Positions 1-7,924 of a stretch of DNA of 64,000 nt are shown here, in pieces (positions within the stretch are counted from its first letter, which is position 1; each line of letters starts with the position of its first letter). The stretch lies in the NCBI RefSeq assembly GCF_001956295.1, contig NZ_MRTD01000002.1:64501-128500 (forward strand). The letters run 5' to 3'. The notes under the pieces were generated by a model. It made no database searches, was not told where the DNA came from, and was given only the letters and a program-made list of their open reading frames with translations. Position numbers and translations under genes: made by a program. The DNA comes from Paenibacillus sp. FSL A5-0031 (GTDB lineage: Bacteria; Bacillota; Bacilli; Paenibacillales; Paenibacillaceae).

Positions 1-1115
1 GTCATACCAGCAAGCTTGCGATACATACGGAAGTAGTTTTGGAAAGTAATTGTCGCAAGCGTCATGCTCTCGTTCTGAACCTTCAGATCTTCCTTCGCTT
101 CAATCGCTTGGTGAAGACCATCGCTATAACGACGTCCAGACATTAGACGACCAGTAAATTCATCAACGATGACAACTTCTTCTTCTTCCACAACATAATC
201 CACATCGCGCTTCATAATGAAGTTCGCTTTTAGCGCTTGCTGTACGTGGTGGTTGAGCGTTACATTCGCATGATCGAATAGGTTCTCGATTTGGAATGCC
301 TTCTCCGTCTTCTCAACGCCTGCCTCAGTCAGCATAACGCTGCGAAGCTTAATGTCGATCGTGAAATCCTCTTCAGGCTTCAAACGGCCAATAAAGCGGT
401 CTGCGGCGAAGTAGAGCTCTGTTGATTTAGCAGCCTGTCCAGAAATAATAAGCGGAGTCCGCGCTTCATCGACAAGAATGGAATCCACTTCATCGATAAT
501 GGAGAAATAAAGAGGACGCTGAACCATTTGTTCTTTGTATAGCACCATGTTGTCACGCAAATAATCAAAACCAAATTCATTATTTGTACCATACGTAATA
601 TCGCATGCATATGCTTCTTGCTTCTCGTCATGCGACAAGCCGTGAAGATTACATCCGACAGTCATGCCTAGGAAGCCATACAGCTGTCCCATAAGCTCGC
701 TATCACGTTGCGCTAGATAATTATTGACCGTGATAACATGCACGCCTTTGCCAAGCAATGCGTTTAAATAAACCGGAAGTGTTGCAACGAGCGTTTTACC
801 TTCACCCGTTCTCATCTCCGCAATTTTACCTTCATGAAGAACGATACCGCCGAGCAGCTGCACATCAAAGTGACGCATGCCAAGTGTACGCTTGGATGCT
901 TCTCTAACTGTTGCAAAAGCTTCAGGCAATATTTTATCTAATGACTCGCCTTTTTCAATTCTTGCTTTGAATTCCTCAGTTTTCGCGCGAAGCGCATCGT
1001 CAGATAAAGCAGTGAATTTTGACTCAATCGCATTTATTTCATCTACCGTCCGTTGGATCCGCTTTACCTCGCGCTCGTTATGGTCACCAAATATCTTTTT
1101 CACTAATCCGAGCAT
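1..1115 (-). CDS. secA: SecA preprotein translocase ATPase, N-terminal 371 residues (runs off the window)
   Basis: SecA is the ATPase motor that pushes unfolded preproteins through SecYEG. The visible part holds the N-terminus and nucleotide-binding domain 1. The Walker A motif MRTGEGKT is near residues 101-108, the Walker B/DEAD-like segment [13 protein letters not shown] near 205-217, and the start of the preprotein cross-linking domain follows. The start ATG at 1115 is preceded by an AAAGGGG Shine-Dalgarno and gives the typical [11 protein letters not shown] opening. The C-terminal half lies beyond base 1. hpf lies upstream and is separated by a terminator, so secA probably has its own promoter in the short gap; the hpf-secA order is usual in Firmicutes. 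No frameshift is seen. Confidence 0.98.
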   Translation of the reverse strand, partial: MLGLVKKIFGDHNEREVKRIQRTVDEINAIESKFTALSDDALRAKTEEFKARIEKGESLDKILPEAFATVREASKRTLGMRHFDVQLLGGIVLHEGKIAEMRTGEGKTLVATLPVYLNALLGKGVHVITVNNYLAQRDSELMGQLYGFLGMTVGCNLHGLSHDEKQEAYACDITYGTNNEFGFDYLRDNMVLYKEQMVQRPLYFSIIDEVDSILVDEARTPLIISGQAAKSTELYFAADRFIGRLKPEEDFTIDIKLRSVMLTEAGVEKTEKAFQIENLFDHANVTLNHHVQQALKANFIMKRDVDYVVEEEEVVIVDEFTGRLMSGRRYSDGLHQAIEAKEDLKVQNESMTLATITFQNYFRMYRKLAGM

Positions 1116-1196
1116 GGAATTCCCCTTTCGTAGTAACGCCTCTTTGCATTAAATTGTATCAGTTTGTCGACACCGCCGCAACGAGGATGATTGTAA

Positions 1197-1233
1197 AAGA
1201 AAAAGCCTCTCTCCATAAAGGAGAAAAGGCTCT
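1197..1233 (-). terminator. Rho-independent terminator after hpf
   Basis: On the minus strand an AGCC...GGCT hairpin with inner CTCC/GGAG pairing is followed by a run of T. It lies about 20 bases past the hpf stop and separates hpf from secA. Confidence 0.8.
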
Positions 1234-1255
1234 TCAATGTTGTGTATAATGATGG

Positions 1256-1801
1256 CTAGCCTTGCTCAATTAAACCGTATTTCCCGTCACTTCGTTTGTA
1301 CACAACACTGACCTCTTTGTTGTCCACATTCGAGAAGACGAAGAAATTATGTCCGACCATATTCATTTGCAAAATCGCTTCTTCCACATCCATTGGCTTA
1401 AGTGCAAAACGCTTCGTACGTACAAGCTCCAAATCATCTTCTTCCTCTAGAACGCCTACTGCTGAGCCTTCTTCCTTGAATAAGACGCGTACACCGCTAC
1501 CTTGGCGGAACTTTCGATTCACTTTTGTTTTATGTTTACGTATTTGTCGTTCGAGTTTGTCCGCAACCAGATCGATCGATGCGTACATATCCTCGCTTTT
1601 CTCCTCGGCTCTTAGCATGACACCGGTGAGCGGTATGGTCACCTCAACTGCATGTTTACCTTTGGTGACGGATAGTGTTACGTTAATATCGGAGGTGATT
1701 GGTGCTTCAAAATATTTATCCAATCGGCTGAGTTTCTTTTCGACGTAGTCTCTCAATGCGTCTGTCACTTGAAAGTGTTGACCTCGAATGTTGTAGTTCA
1801 T
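1256..1801 (-). CDS. hpf: Long-form ribosome hibernation promotion factor HPF
   Basis: The 181-residue product matches the long HPF type of Firmicutes. This protein binds the 30S subunit and pairs ribosomes into inactive 100S dimers in stationary phase or stress. Residues about 1-100 form the RaiA-like domain (MNYNIRGQHFQVTDALRDYV, then basic RQIRKHKTK). A charged linker follows, and then the C-terminal dimerisation domain from about 120 (RTKRFALKPMDVEEAILQM; GHNFFVFSNVD). The ATG at 1801 has an AAAGGAGGAG Shine-Dalgarno. A sigma-A-like promoter lies just upstream and a terminator just downstream, so it is probably monocistronic. It is equivalent to B. subtilis yvyD, which also lies between the flagellar cluster and secA. 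Confidence 0.97.
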   Translation of the reverse strand: MNYNIRGQHFQVTDALRDYVEKKLSRLDKYFEAPITSDINVTLSVTKGKHAVEVTIPLTGVMLRAEEKSEDMYASIDLVADKLERQIRKHKTKVNRKFRQGSGVRVLFKEEGSAVGVLEEEDDLELVRTKRFALKPMDVEEAILQMNMVGHNFFVFSNVDNKEVSVVYKRSDGKYGLIEQG

Positions 1802-1827
1802 GGGGAACTCCTCCTTTACATAGTCTT

Positions 1828-1856
1828 ATTATAGCATATGTAGGCGTTCAAATCAA
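1828..1856 (-). promoter_or_regulatory. Predicted sigma-A promoter of hpf
   Basis: On the minus strand TTGATT and TATAAT are separated by 17 bases, ending about 27 bases before the hpf ATG. Homologues of hpf often also use sigma-B or sigma-H promoters; none was recognised here. Confidence 0.55.
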
Positions 1857-1956
1857 AATAGTTTTTTATCAATTTAGAATATTCAGATAAATAAAACTAT
1901 AGAACTACTAGACTTGTCACAACTTAGTCACGGACACCTATTTCACTTCAGACAAC

Positions 1957-1984
1957 AAAAAAAAGCCCCGGTTTCCCGGAGCTT
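1957..1984 (-). terminator. Terminator after the cold-shock gene
   Basis: The minus strand reads AGCTCCGG, GAAA loop, CCGGGGCT and then a run of eight T. It lies about 57 bases past the csp stop codon. Confidence 0.9.
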
Positions 1985-2041
1985 GGTGTAAGTTACTTGT
2001 TTAATGATCCAAATTATAGGTTGGCTGGATCAGCCGGATAA

Positions 2042-2239
2042 TTACAGTTTAACTACGTTAGCTGCTTGTGGACCACGAGCGCCTTCAACAATATCGAATT
2101 CGACGGATTGGCCTTCTTCAAGAGTTTTGAAACCTTCAGTTTGGATAGCGGAGAAATGAACAAATACGTCGCCGCCTTGCTCAGTCTCGATAAATCCATA
2201 ACCTTTTTCTGCGTTAAACCATTTAACTTTACCTTGCAT
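2042..2239 (-). CDS. cspB: Cold-shock protein, CspA/CspB family
   Basis: This 65-residue single OB-fold protein binds single-stranded RNA and DNA. RNP1 (KGYGFIE) and RNP2 (VFVHFSAI) motifs are present, and the C-terminus [10 protein letters not shown] is typical. Such proteins melt RNA structure at low temperature and are abundant in Bacillales. I chose ATG 2239 over the TTG six bases upstream because an AAGGGA Shine-Dalgarno lies ten bases before it and other family members start MQGKVKWF. A strong promoter (TTGACA/TATAGT) sits about 60 bases upstream, giving a leader of about 55 bases, and a terminator follows. Which csp paralogue it matches cannot be decided from sequence alone. Confidence 0.95.
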   Translation of the reverse strand: MQGKVKWFNAEKGYGFIETEQGGDVFVHFSAIQTEGFKTLEEGQSVEFDIVEGARGPQAANVVKL

Positions 2240-2301
2240 GTGCAAACATTCCCTTCATCTTCAAATACTGTGAGGCATCGCTTTGTATAACCCACAATTT
2301 G

Positions 2302-2331
2302 ACTATAACACCCACTTTATTGAATTGTCAA
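2302..2331 (-). promoter_or_regulatory. Predicted sigma-A promoter of csp
   Basis: Minus strand: a perfect TTGACA -35, an 18-base spacer and TATAGT as -10. The transcript would start near 2295. Confidence 0.7.
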
Positions 2332-2554
2332 ACAATTTATTGTAAGCGGATACACGAAGGTCTAATCGCACTACTCACACTTATCGGATGATGTCGATTC
2401 CTAGTTATTATGCCCTAAAGGTGAGCGTCATACGAATCTTTAATCTGCGGTATCTGCTCAAAAAATATTTTAAATAGCATTAAGCATGTAGGCTGTTTTC
2501 CTTAGCTAGTTACAAACAAATTAATTAACCTTTGTTTCTTTATTTATGTTGAGG
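2332..2554. other. Intergenic stretch with no recognised feature
   Basis: AT-rich sequence between the csp promoter and the terminator-like hairpin behind the DUF2920 gene. No coding frame, repeat or structured RNA was recognised. Confidence 0.5.
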
Positions 2555-2595
2555 AAACACAAAGAAGACGGGTGATTGTAATGCCCGACTTCTTA
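2555..2595 (-). terminator. Probable terminator behind the DUF2920 gene
   Basis: Arms AAGAAG-A-CGGG and CCCG-A-CTTCTT face each other around a ten-base loop. On the minus strand the hairpin is followed by TTTGTGTTT. It lies about 160 bases past the stop of the gene at 2751-4058. Confidence 0.45.
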
Positions 2596-2754
2596 TGTAT
2601 ATTGTCACTACTAAATTTAGAGGAATGCGATACGATTTTGTTGAAGGATCATGAATTCGAGACTGGGTTGTGGGATATGTCCGAATACGTGCTAAGTTGC
2701 TCAGACCATGACCACAAAACATTTGTTATATGGGAGGGCTATATCGACGCTTAA
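2581..2754 (+). CDS. Doubtful small ORF, 57 residues
   Basis: An open frame starts at ATG 2581 (or GTG 2572) and encodes an acidic peptide with a plausible composition (MPDFLCILSLLNLEECD..., ending WEGYIDA). No family is recognised. The start codon lies inside a hairpin, the upstream Shine-Dalgarno is weak (GGGTGAT), and the 3' end overlaps the stop region of the opposite gene. It may be a chance frame in decaying DNA. Confidence 0.2.
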   Translation: MPDFLCILSLLNLEECDTILLKDHEFETGLWDMSEYVLSCSDHDHKTFVIWEGYIDA

Positions 2755-4058
2755 TGGGTGATATAGGGTGTGATAATATGGTGCAGTTCTTTCTTCCACG
2801 CTAAAAAGTAGGGTATAACTTGTTGCGATAACTGGTTATCCAACAAATCCCAGTCTTCATTATTGAAATGTACAACAGTCATTGAAAGAGAGTTTTTGAA
2901 CTGCTCATTAACTGAGGGCAGGTTATTTTCACCTAGGAATCTGGAAAACGTATCTATTTGTAAATTTATAGCTGTGTGTGCATCTAGTATATCCTGCATA
3001 ACTCCAAAAGTTTCATTATAATCTCTGTCCGCTATCTTAGTAACGATAAAGTTAAAACCTTCATCTATTGACTCGCAAACATCCAATAATTTGCTCATTA
3101 TCTGATATGAATTTATTAAATTATATTCTGTTTTTATGTTATCTGTTATAGTGACTTTCATTGTAAAATCGTTTTTGAAATTAAAAACATAATTTTTGAT
3201 ACCACAATTTAATGAGTTGACTTCATTATTACTAAATTCATTTTCACTCGTTTCTTTCACCAATCCATATTCCTTGTCTTGTTCAGCAACATGATCAAAC
3301 AGTTTTCGAAGGGATGCATCCATTGCGTGTGCATATGTTTTAAAAAGCGCACCGTCAAGGTCATTCATTCCGACTCGTTTATAGTAGGTAGAATTATAAT
3401 TAATCAACAGCGCAGTCACTTTATCTTTGTCTTCCACGGAAGCTATTTGATCCTCTTCGCAATGAAAAATATAATATCGTGTATCCGATTTAACCCTATG
3501 CTCTCTAACTAACAGATTACGAATCTGCTTATTAGAATCACCAAAATAGTAGGGTGATGTCTCATCCTTGATCGTCCAAGGATTGTTATATGCGAATGGC
3601 ACAGTATAAAGTTTGTTACGGAAATTAACAGTAACAGCTAAATCAGTTTCTAATATTTCTCTACCTACAATATATTTCATTTCTGAACGTGAAAATCCTG
3701 AGTTGTCAATGATGACTGAGAATGTATGGGGTGCAAATTTGCCACAAAGCATAGCTATATATCCGCCGTATGAAGAACCGTAGGCAATTATTTTTTTCTT
3801 ATTTACTGCAGGGTAATTTTTGAGAACTTCACCTAGCACAGTTAGGTTATCCAGAGCAGGTAAAAATCCAAAGGACTGGTACTCTTGCCGTCCCGTGATC
3901 TTTAAAGCTTGACATTGATGGTCTAACTTGGATATTCCTTTGCTTTCTAACAGTTCCCCTACCTTCGTATAAAAATCGTTATCAGACGAAATATTATGCC
4001 AGTAAGTACTTGGAACTCCATAGACCGTTTCCATATTATGAATGAAGTGGTCGTCCAA
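2751..4058 (-). CDS. DUF2920-family alpha/beta-hydrolase-like protein, N-terminus apparently missing
   Basis: The 435-residue frame shows the DUF2920 signature. EYQSFGFLPALDNL is followed by a nucleophile-elbow-like GSSYGGYIA (serine near residue 95) and by IIDNSGF. Proteins of this family cluster with flagellin-modification genes in Campylobacter and Bacillales; their reaction is not established. As I recall the family, about 80-100 residues precede this point, including a strand-rich segment with a glycine loop. Here the frame starts at a TTG with only a distant GAGGAA as possible Shine-Dalgarno. An in-frame TAA lies 17 codons upstream of it (4107-4109), with no ATG or GTG between. It adjoins a recombined region (broken fliS copy, amidation cassette), so truncation by rearrangement is likely. 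It could be non-functional. Confidence 0.6.
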   Translation of the reverse strand: MDDHFIHNMETVYGVPSTYWHNISSDNDFYTKVGELLESKGISKLDHQCQALKITGRQEYQSFGFLPALDNLTVLGEVLKNYPAVNKKKIIAYGSSYGGYIAMLCGKFAPHTFSVIIDNSGFSRSEMKYIVGREILETDLAVTVNFRNKLYTVPFAYNNPWTIKDETSPYYFGDSNKQIRNLLVREHRVKSDTRYYIFHCEEDQIASVEDKDKVTALLINYNSTYYKRVGMNDLDGALFKTYAHAMDASLRKLFDHVAEQDKEYGLVKETSENEFSNNEVNSLNCGIKNYVFNFKNDFTMKVTITDNIKTEYNLINSYQIMSKLLDVCESIDEGFNFIVTKIADRDYNETFGVMQDILDAHTAINLQIDTFSRFLGENNLPSVNEQFKNSLSMTVVHFNNEDWDLLDNQLSQQVIPYFLAWKKELHHIITPYITH

Positions 4059-4217
4059 TTTCGTCTCGGTTCCTCGGTATATTGATTCTATGTTGTTAGC
4101 GTGTTAGTTAATTGATATGAAGAGTTATAACATTATCATAACTATCGGAAAAGCAATGCTCATTGATTATTTTTTTACCAGGGCTATACTCATTCTCCAA
4201 CCGTAAGAGACTTGAAT
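4059..4217. other. Junction sequence between DUF2920 frame and terminator
   Basis: AT-rich DNA upstream of the DUF2920 frame. One minus-strand frame here reads ...KKIINEHCFSDSYDNV... and ends at about 4107. It has no start and no recognised family, so I treat the stretch as rearrangement debris. Confidence 0.35.
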
Positions 4218-4248
4218 AAAAAAAACAAAGCCGCCCTAAGGGCGGCTA
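4218..4248 (-). terminator. Strong terminator ending the fliS-remnant/amidation operon
   Basis: On the minus strand a perfect AGCCGCCC-TTA-GGGCGGCT stem is followed by TTTG and eight T. It probably was the original terminator behind fliS. It now ends the wbuX-wbuZ-hisH transcript. Confidence 0.9.
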
Positions 4249-4266
4249 CTCAATCTACTAGATCGA

Positions 4267-4427
4267 TTAAATGACTGTCATTGGGCTTATTTGAACGTGT
4301 TTCCACTCGTTTGTGCCGCTAGTTGGTTATATTGTTTAGCTGCCTGAATCCAGGTTTCTTTCAAAACAATCAGATGGGAAAGCACTTCTTCCACCGGTTC
4401 TACATCCTACTTCATATTCGCTTCAAT
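4267..4427 (-). pseudogene. fliS: Broken duplicate of the fliS 3' end
   Basis: This stretch repeats the last third of the intact fliS at 7427-7852 (its 7428-7588). From 4291 to 4427 I count five mismatches in 137 bases. The last part of FliS is recognisable (EPVEEVLSHL, LKETWIQAAKQYNQLA), but a stop codon replaces a lysine codon (ATG AAG TAG), no start exists and the tail is altered. It lies 13 bases past the hisH stop and just before the strong terminator. It is best read as one arm of the direct repeat produced when the cassette between the copies was inserted. Confidence 0.9.
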
Positions 4428-4440
4428 CATATATATTATC

Positions 4441-5085
4441 CTACTTCAGTTGAATAAACTGTTCTAGAATTTGAAGCCCGATCTCGCCACTTTTTTCTGG
4501 ATGAAACTGGCACCCGTAGACATTGGAAAGTTTGACGATGGCTGGTATATCCCATCCGTTATACTGAGTAAATGAGAGGGTCACCTGTTCAGAACGGGGC
4601 CTAGCCATGAAGGAATGAACAAAGTAGACAGCGCTCCCCTCCTCCGTCCCTTCCAGAATCGTATTTTTCCATGTTGACGTTTCTTTACCACGTCTCAGCT
4701 CATTCCATCCCATATGCGGTACTTTATGATTAATACCTGTCATTGTCCTGAGTGGAATGGGAACAACGACGCCCGGAATCACACCCAAACCTTCATTATA
4801 ACCAAACTCTTCGCTGCTTTCGAATAGCAATTGCATACCTAGGCATATACCCATTAATGGCTTTTCGCTAAGAGAAAATCCTTGAAGTGCCTCCACCAAT
4901 CCGTGATTTTTTAACGCTCGCATGCCGCTTCCAAACGCTCCTACTCCCGGCAACAATATGCGTTCTGATTGATTAAGGACTTGTGGGTTACTTGTTACTT
5001 CTACAACAGCCCCACAGAACTCTAATGCTCGTTTGACGCTTAATATATTGCCAGAACCGTAATCTACTACAGTTACACGATTCAT
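4441..5085 (-). CDS. hisH: HisH-like glutamine amidotransferase of the sugar-amidation cassette
   Basis: A 214-residue class I glutamine amidotransferase. The nucleophile cysteine lies in GICLGMQLLF near residue 80, and the His-Glu pair in FHPEKSG near 193. True HisH releases ammonia from glutamine for imidazole-glycerol-phosphate synthase. Here it follows a wbuZ-type HisF and a WbuX/PseA-type amidotransferase and no other histidine genes. By analogy with Pseudomonas HisH2/HisF2/WbpG it should supply ammonia for turning a sugar N-acetyl group into an acetamidino group. ATG 5085 overlaps the wbuZ stop by an ATGA, implying coupled translation. It is the last gene of its operon, followed by the fliS remnant and a terminator. 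Confidence 0.9.
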   Translation of the reverse strand: MNRVTVVDYGSGNILSVKRALEFCGAVVEVTSNPQVLNQSERILLPGVGAFGSGMRALKNHGLVEALQGFSLSEKPLMGICLGMQLLFESSEEFGYNEGLGVIPGVVVPIPLRTMTGINHKVPHMGWNELRRGKETSTWKNTILEGTEEGSAVYFVHSFMARPRSEQVTLSFTQYNGWDIPAIVKLSNVYGCQFHPEKSGEIGLQILEQFIQLK

Positions 5086-5864
5086 CTTTGTCTCTCCAGT
5101 GCCCTAACATGTTTAACTTTTATTTGTTGTTTCGCTGCATATAACCTAAGATCGACTAAAGAAATCCGATCATAGTGTAGTACGTCTGCCATAGCAACTG
5201 CATCCGCAAAGCCATCTTTCACTACCGCTTCAAAATGCCCCATTTCACCCATCCCGCCACTAGCAATTACAGGAACGGGGACCTGTGAACTTACCGCTTT
5301 CACTAGTTCACAGTCAAAGCCCTTCTTAGTTCCCTCTTGATCAATGGAAGTCAGCAAGATTTCCCCGGCTCCCATCCGTACCGCTTCAATCGCCCATTCC
5401 ACAACATTCAGTCCTGTAGGCTCACGCCCATTCTCAATATAAGCTTCCCACTTCGCATCCCCGATCCGTTTTGCTTCTATAGACAAAACCATACATTGGG
5501 ATCCAAAACGACGGGATATCTCTGTAATTAACTCCGGTTCACGGGTAGCCGCTGTATTGACAGCAACTTTATCAGCTCCTGCTCTCAGCAATCGCTGGAC
5601 ATCGTCAGAAGAACGTATGCCGCCCCCAACTGTAAAGGGAATGAATACATTTTCAGCTGTATATTTCACGATTTCCGCTAAATTATTACGCTCGTATAAA
5701 CTAGCAACCGAATCCATAAAGATAATTTCGTCAATGCCCGCCTGGTAATATCGTTGTGCAAATTTCTGAGGATCTCCAACAACCCTCAATCCTTCTAAAT
5801 GAACCCCTTTTATTAACTTGTCACCCTTGATATCGAGTCGCGCTATTATCCTTGTATTCCCCAA
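5082..5864 (-). CDS. wbuZ: WbuZ/HisF-like glycosyl amidation-associated protein
   Basis: A 260-residue TIM barrel of the HisF superfamily. It has RIIARLDIKGDKLIKGVHLEGLR-type opening residues, VGGGIRSSDD and ASGGMGEMGHF phosphate-binding loops, and the second-half acidic motif SIDQEGTKKGFD. The opening and the neighbouring wbuX place it in the amidation-associated branch rather than in histidine synthesis. It should form the ammonia-channelling complex with the HisH-like protein. The start is TTG 5862-5864, preceded by GGACGGTGAT. It lies 28 bases after wbuX and overlaps hisH by four bases. Catalytic aspartates of true HisF (CLDV and SIDQDGT) correspond to RLDI and SIDQEGT here. Confidence 0.88.
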   Translation of the reverse strand: MGNTRIIARLDIKGDKLIKGVHLEGLRVVGDPQKFAQRYYQAGIDEIIFMDSVASLYERNNLAEIVKYTAENVFIPFTVGGGIRSSDDVQRLLRAGADKVAVNTAATREPELITEISRRFGSQCMVLSIEAKRIGDAKWEAYIENGREPTGLNVVEWAIEAVRMGAGEILLTSIDQEGTKKGFDCELVKAVSSQVPVPVIASGGMGEMGHFEAVVKDGFADAVAMADVLHYDRISLVDLRLYAAKQQIKVKHVRALERQR

Positions 5865-5892
5865 TACAAATCACCGTCCTACTGAAGATTTA

Positions 5893-7047
5893 CTATTGCC
5901 ATATAGCACGTTTCAATCTCCAGTTATTCGCTTCTTTTCCCCAAATATGATCTGCTCGCCAGCTATCAACGACTTTCTCGAATTGTTCTTCCGTAATTCC
6001 GCAATACTCTAGGAATTCCTTGTAATATTTTTTTGGAAACTCTCCATCGTATTTCTTGACTAGAGCAATTCCTTCTTCTCGAGTGATCTTACCGTCACGG
6101 ATCTCATGCGCGGTATCCGATGTCGTGCGCCCTATCCCAAACTTAATGAAGCCCAAATAATAATGAAATCCGTCTATCTTGTCATCCAAGCTTGCATATT
6201 TGGAATATGTACCTTCTGAACGTTCAGAATTGGCATTAAATCCAGTGTTTTCGGAACAATAGTAATAATTTTCTTGTGGATCCCAAAACTTATAGTAACC
6301 ATAGAAATGAATTTCCGTCCGGTTTGCAATGATACTTTCATAACTAGGTGCCTTATAGGGAAAAATATCTTGATCCGACACACCATGTTCTGACCAAAAT
6401 TCTGGCGGAAGCCCCGAAAAGTAATGTTTGTCATGATCTGCAATTTCGCGGTTTGGCTTAAATGCATTCTTCATGTCCCCGCCGTACTCTACTTCGCCGT
6501 TCTCCCCATACATAATAAGAGAAACATTATTCTGAATGGCAACTTTTAGAGGAAAATTCGTCTGCCCATAAATGAAAGGCTGGAATGGATCACCAAGATG
6601 CAGAAATGATAGTTTGGTCATCAAACGATGAACTTTTCCATTTGGAGTACCTAATACGTTGTCGAAGCCTGATGCTATGAATTGATCCAGATTCTCACGA
6701 CCTATTTGGGTTGGTAAGTGGGGGGCCCATGTTACCGTTAATGGGTTCATGCCGTATTTGTATTTTAATTGATGCGCTACGAAACCTCCATCCTTGCCAC
6801 CGCTGCAAGGCACAATGACATCATAAGAACCATCACTCTTACGATGTTTATCTAGCAATGTTATTAATTCCTTTTCACGCTGGTTCCAGTCAACATTTGT
6901 GCGCTTATACCTGGCATAATTACAAGCGCTGCAAACTCCGTTCTCGTCGAAAGTTATCCGGGGTCTTTGGTTCGAAATCGTGCATTCTTTGCAATACAAA
7001 ATTTGTTCAGGCAGATTGTATCTCCCTTTTACGTCTTGTTTCATCAT
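5893..7047 (-). CDS. wbuX: N-acetyl sugar amidotransferase, WbuX/WbpG/PseA family
   Basis: The 384-residue protein has an N-terminal four-cysteine cluster (YCKEC ... VCSACNY, residues about 18-43). An adenylating PP-loop, PCSGGKDGGF, follows near residue 80, with the family motif MYGENGEVEYGG near 180. PseA in Campylobacter and WbpG in Pseudomonas use this chemistry to convert an N-acetyl to an acetamidino group on a nonulosonic or uronic sugar. Beside a legionaminic acid island the likely substrate is a legionaminic acid derivative, though this is inference. ATG 7047 has an AAAGGATAA Shine-Dalgarno overlapping the stop of the upstream nucleotidyltransferase remnant. That suggests both once formed one operon. 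Confidence 0.9.
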   Translation of the reverse strand: MMKQDVKGRYNLPEQILYCKECTISNQRPRITFDENGVCSACNYARYKRTNVDWNQREKELITLLDKHRKSDGSYDVIVPCSGGKDGGFVAHQLKYKYGMNPLTVTWAPHLPTQIGRENLDQFIASGFDNVLGTPNGKVHRLMTKLSFLHLGDPFQPFIYGQTNFPLKVAIQNNVSLIMYGENGEVEYGGDMKNAFKPNREIADHDKHYFSGLPPEFWSEHGVSDQDIFPYKAPSYESIIANRTEIHFYGYYKFWDPQENYYYCSENTGFNANSERSEGTYSKYASLDDKIDGFHYYLGFIKFGIGRTTSDTAHEIRDGKITREEGIALVKKYDGEFPKKYYKEFLEYCGITEEQFEKVVDSWRADHIWGKEANNWRLKRAIWQ

Positions 7048-7052
7048 TTTTA

Positions 7053-7330
7053 TTATCCTTTCACAAGAGATTCGAATATCTCGACATAATCGCCATTTGC
7101 TCGTTCAAAGTCATTTAATCGTCCAATATCAACTCAATATTCTCTTATCGGGAATACAACTGCCTCTTATTTCTCCCATAATAGTTTGAAACAAACTAGA
7201 CATATCGAAGAACGTAATTGGTGGAATACGCTCAAGCAGTTCGGGTTGGAACACATAGATACCGCCATTAATAAAATATTTCTTTACGGGATTTTATTCG
7301 ATTTCAACCAGTCTCTGGTTGTCCACTTAA
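7053..7330 (-). pseudogene. Decayed 3' end of a sugar-phosphate nucleotidyltransferase
   Basis: Minus-strand translation gives recognisable nucleotidyltransferase text with stops. RLVEIE-stop-NPVKKYFINGG is followed by YVFQPELLERIPP and, after a frame change, REY-stop-VDIGRLNDFERANGDYVE. These match the C-terminal motifs of the intact gene at 11338-12381 (FVNAGIYVLDP, REYWLDIGRMDDYEKAN). The 5' two thirds are missing. The natural TAA at 7053-7055 is kept and overlaps the wbuX Shine-Dalgarno region. It is a paralogue of the PtmE-like gene that probably once preceded wbuX. Confidence 0.85.
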
Positions 7331-7426
7331 CAACTCTGTAAGGGACTTGGAAAATTTTCAGTAAGTAAAAATAAAAGGACATCTTGCCTTCTTTAGGCTC
7401 GGATCGTTAATTTTGCAAGAGTCAAG
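7331..7426. other. Junction between nucleotidyltransferase remnant and fliS
   Basis: No gene or clear terminator recognised. This is where the inserted segment meets the end of the intact fliS. Confidence 0.4.
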
Positions 7427-7852
7427 TTAAATAACTGTCGATTGTGTTTGTTTGAACGTGTTTCCACTCGTTTGTGCCGCTAGTTGGTTATATTGTTTAG
7501 CTGCCTGAATCCAGGTTTCTTTCAAATCAATCAGATGAGAAAGCACTTCTTCAACCGGTTCTACATCCTTCTTCATATTCGCCTCAATTAATCGCATATT
7601 AAAATACTCATATAAGTGTAGCAAGTTTTCTGATATAGGATTAGAACGATCGATTGTAATAACAAACTCACTAACTATATCCTGAACCCGTAGTAGACTT
7701 GTATTTGCATCTGAATAACGTTGTTCTCTAATTGCTTCAATTCCTTGACGGCAAAAACGAATAGCGCCATCGTAGAGCATAATAAGTAGTTGTCCTGGAG
7801 TTGCCGTTTGAACTGTGTTTTGAAGATACTTATTACGTTGTTGAAGTTGCAT
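7427..7852 (-). CDS. fliS: Flagellar filament chaperone FliS
   Basis: FliS is the cytoplasmic export chaperone that binds the disordered C-terminus of flagellin and stops early polymerisation. The 141-residue product has the family opening (YLQNTVQTATPGQLLIMLYDGAIRFC) and the four-helix pattern, ending in KETWIQAAKQYNQLA. ATG 7852 has an AGGAGG Shine-Dalgarno. It follows flaG by about 70 bases, in the fliD-fliT-flaG-fliS order on the minus strand. Its 3' third is duplicated at 4267-4427. In B. subtilis FliS also tunes FliW and CsrA, both encoded here. Confidence 0.96.
   Translation of the reverse strand: MQLQQRNKYLQNTVQTATPGQLLIMLYDGAIRFCRQGIEAIREQRYSDANTSLLRVQDIVSEFVITIDRSNPISENLLHLYEYFNMRLIEANMKKDVEPVEEVLSHLIDLKETWIQAAKQYNQLAAQTSGNTFKQTQSTVI
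7428..7588. repeat. Direct repeat, intact copy (fliS 3' end)
   Basis: Near-identical to 4267-4427 in the same orientation, about 3.16 kb apart. The two copies bracket hisH, wbuZ, wbuX and the nucleotidyltransferase remnant. Confidence 0.9.
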
Positions 7853-7924
7853 TGTTTATCCTCCTAGAACTAAATTAATTTATCATTTATGCGCTGTGTG
7901 AGTTCATCATCTTACAATAATGAA

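Noticed and set aside
1296..1748. 150-residue plus-strand open frame
   Set aside because: Antisense shadow of hpf; no Shine-Dalgarno and no family pattern.
2572..2580. GTG start for the small plus-strand ORF
   Set aside because: It lies in the loop of a hairpin with no proper Shine-Dalgarno; the ORF itself is kept only as doubtful.
5082..5864. Histidine-biosynthesis HisF
   Set aside because: No other his genes nearby, and the amidation-type opening and wbuX neighbour favour the WbuZ branch.
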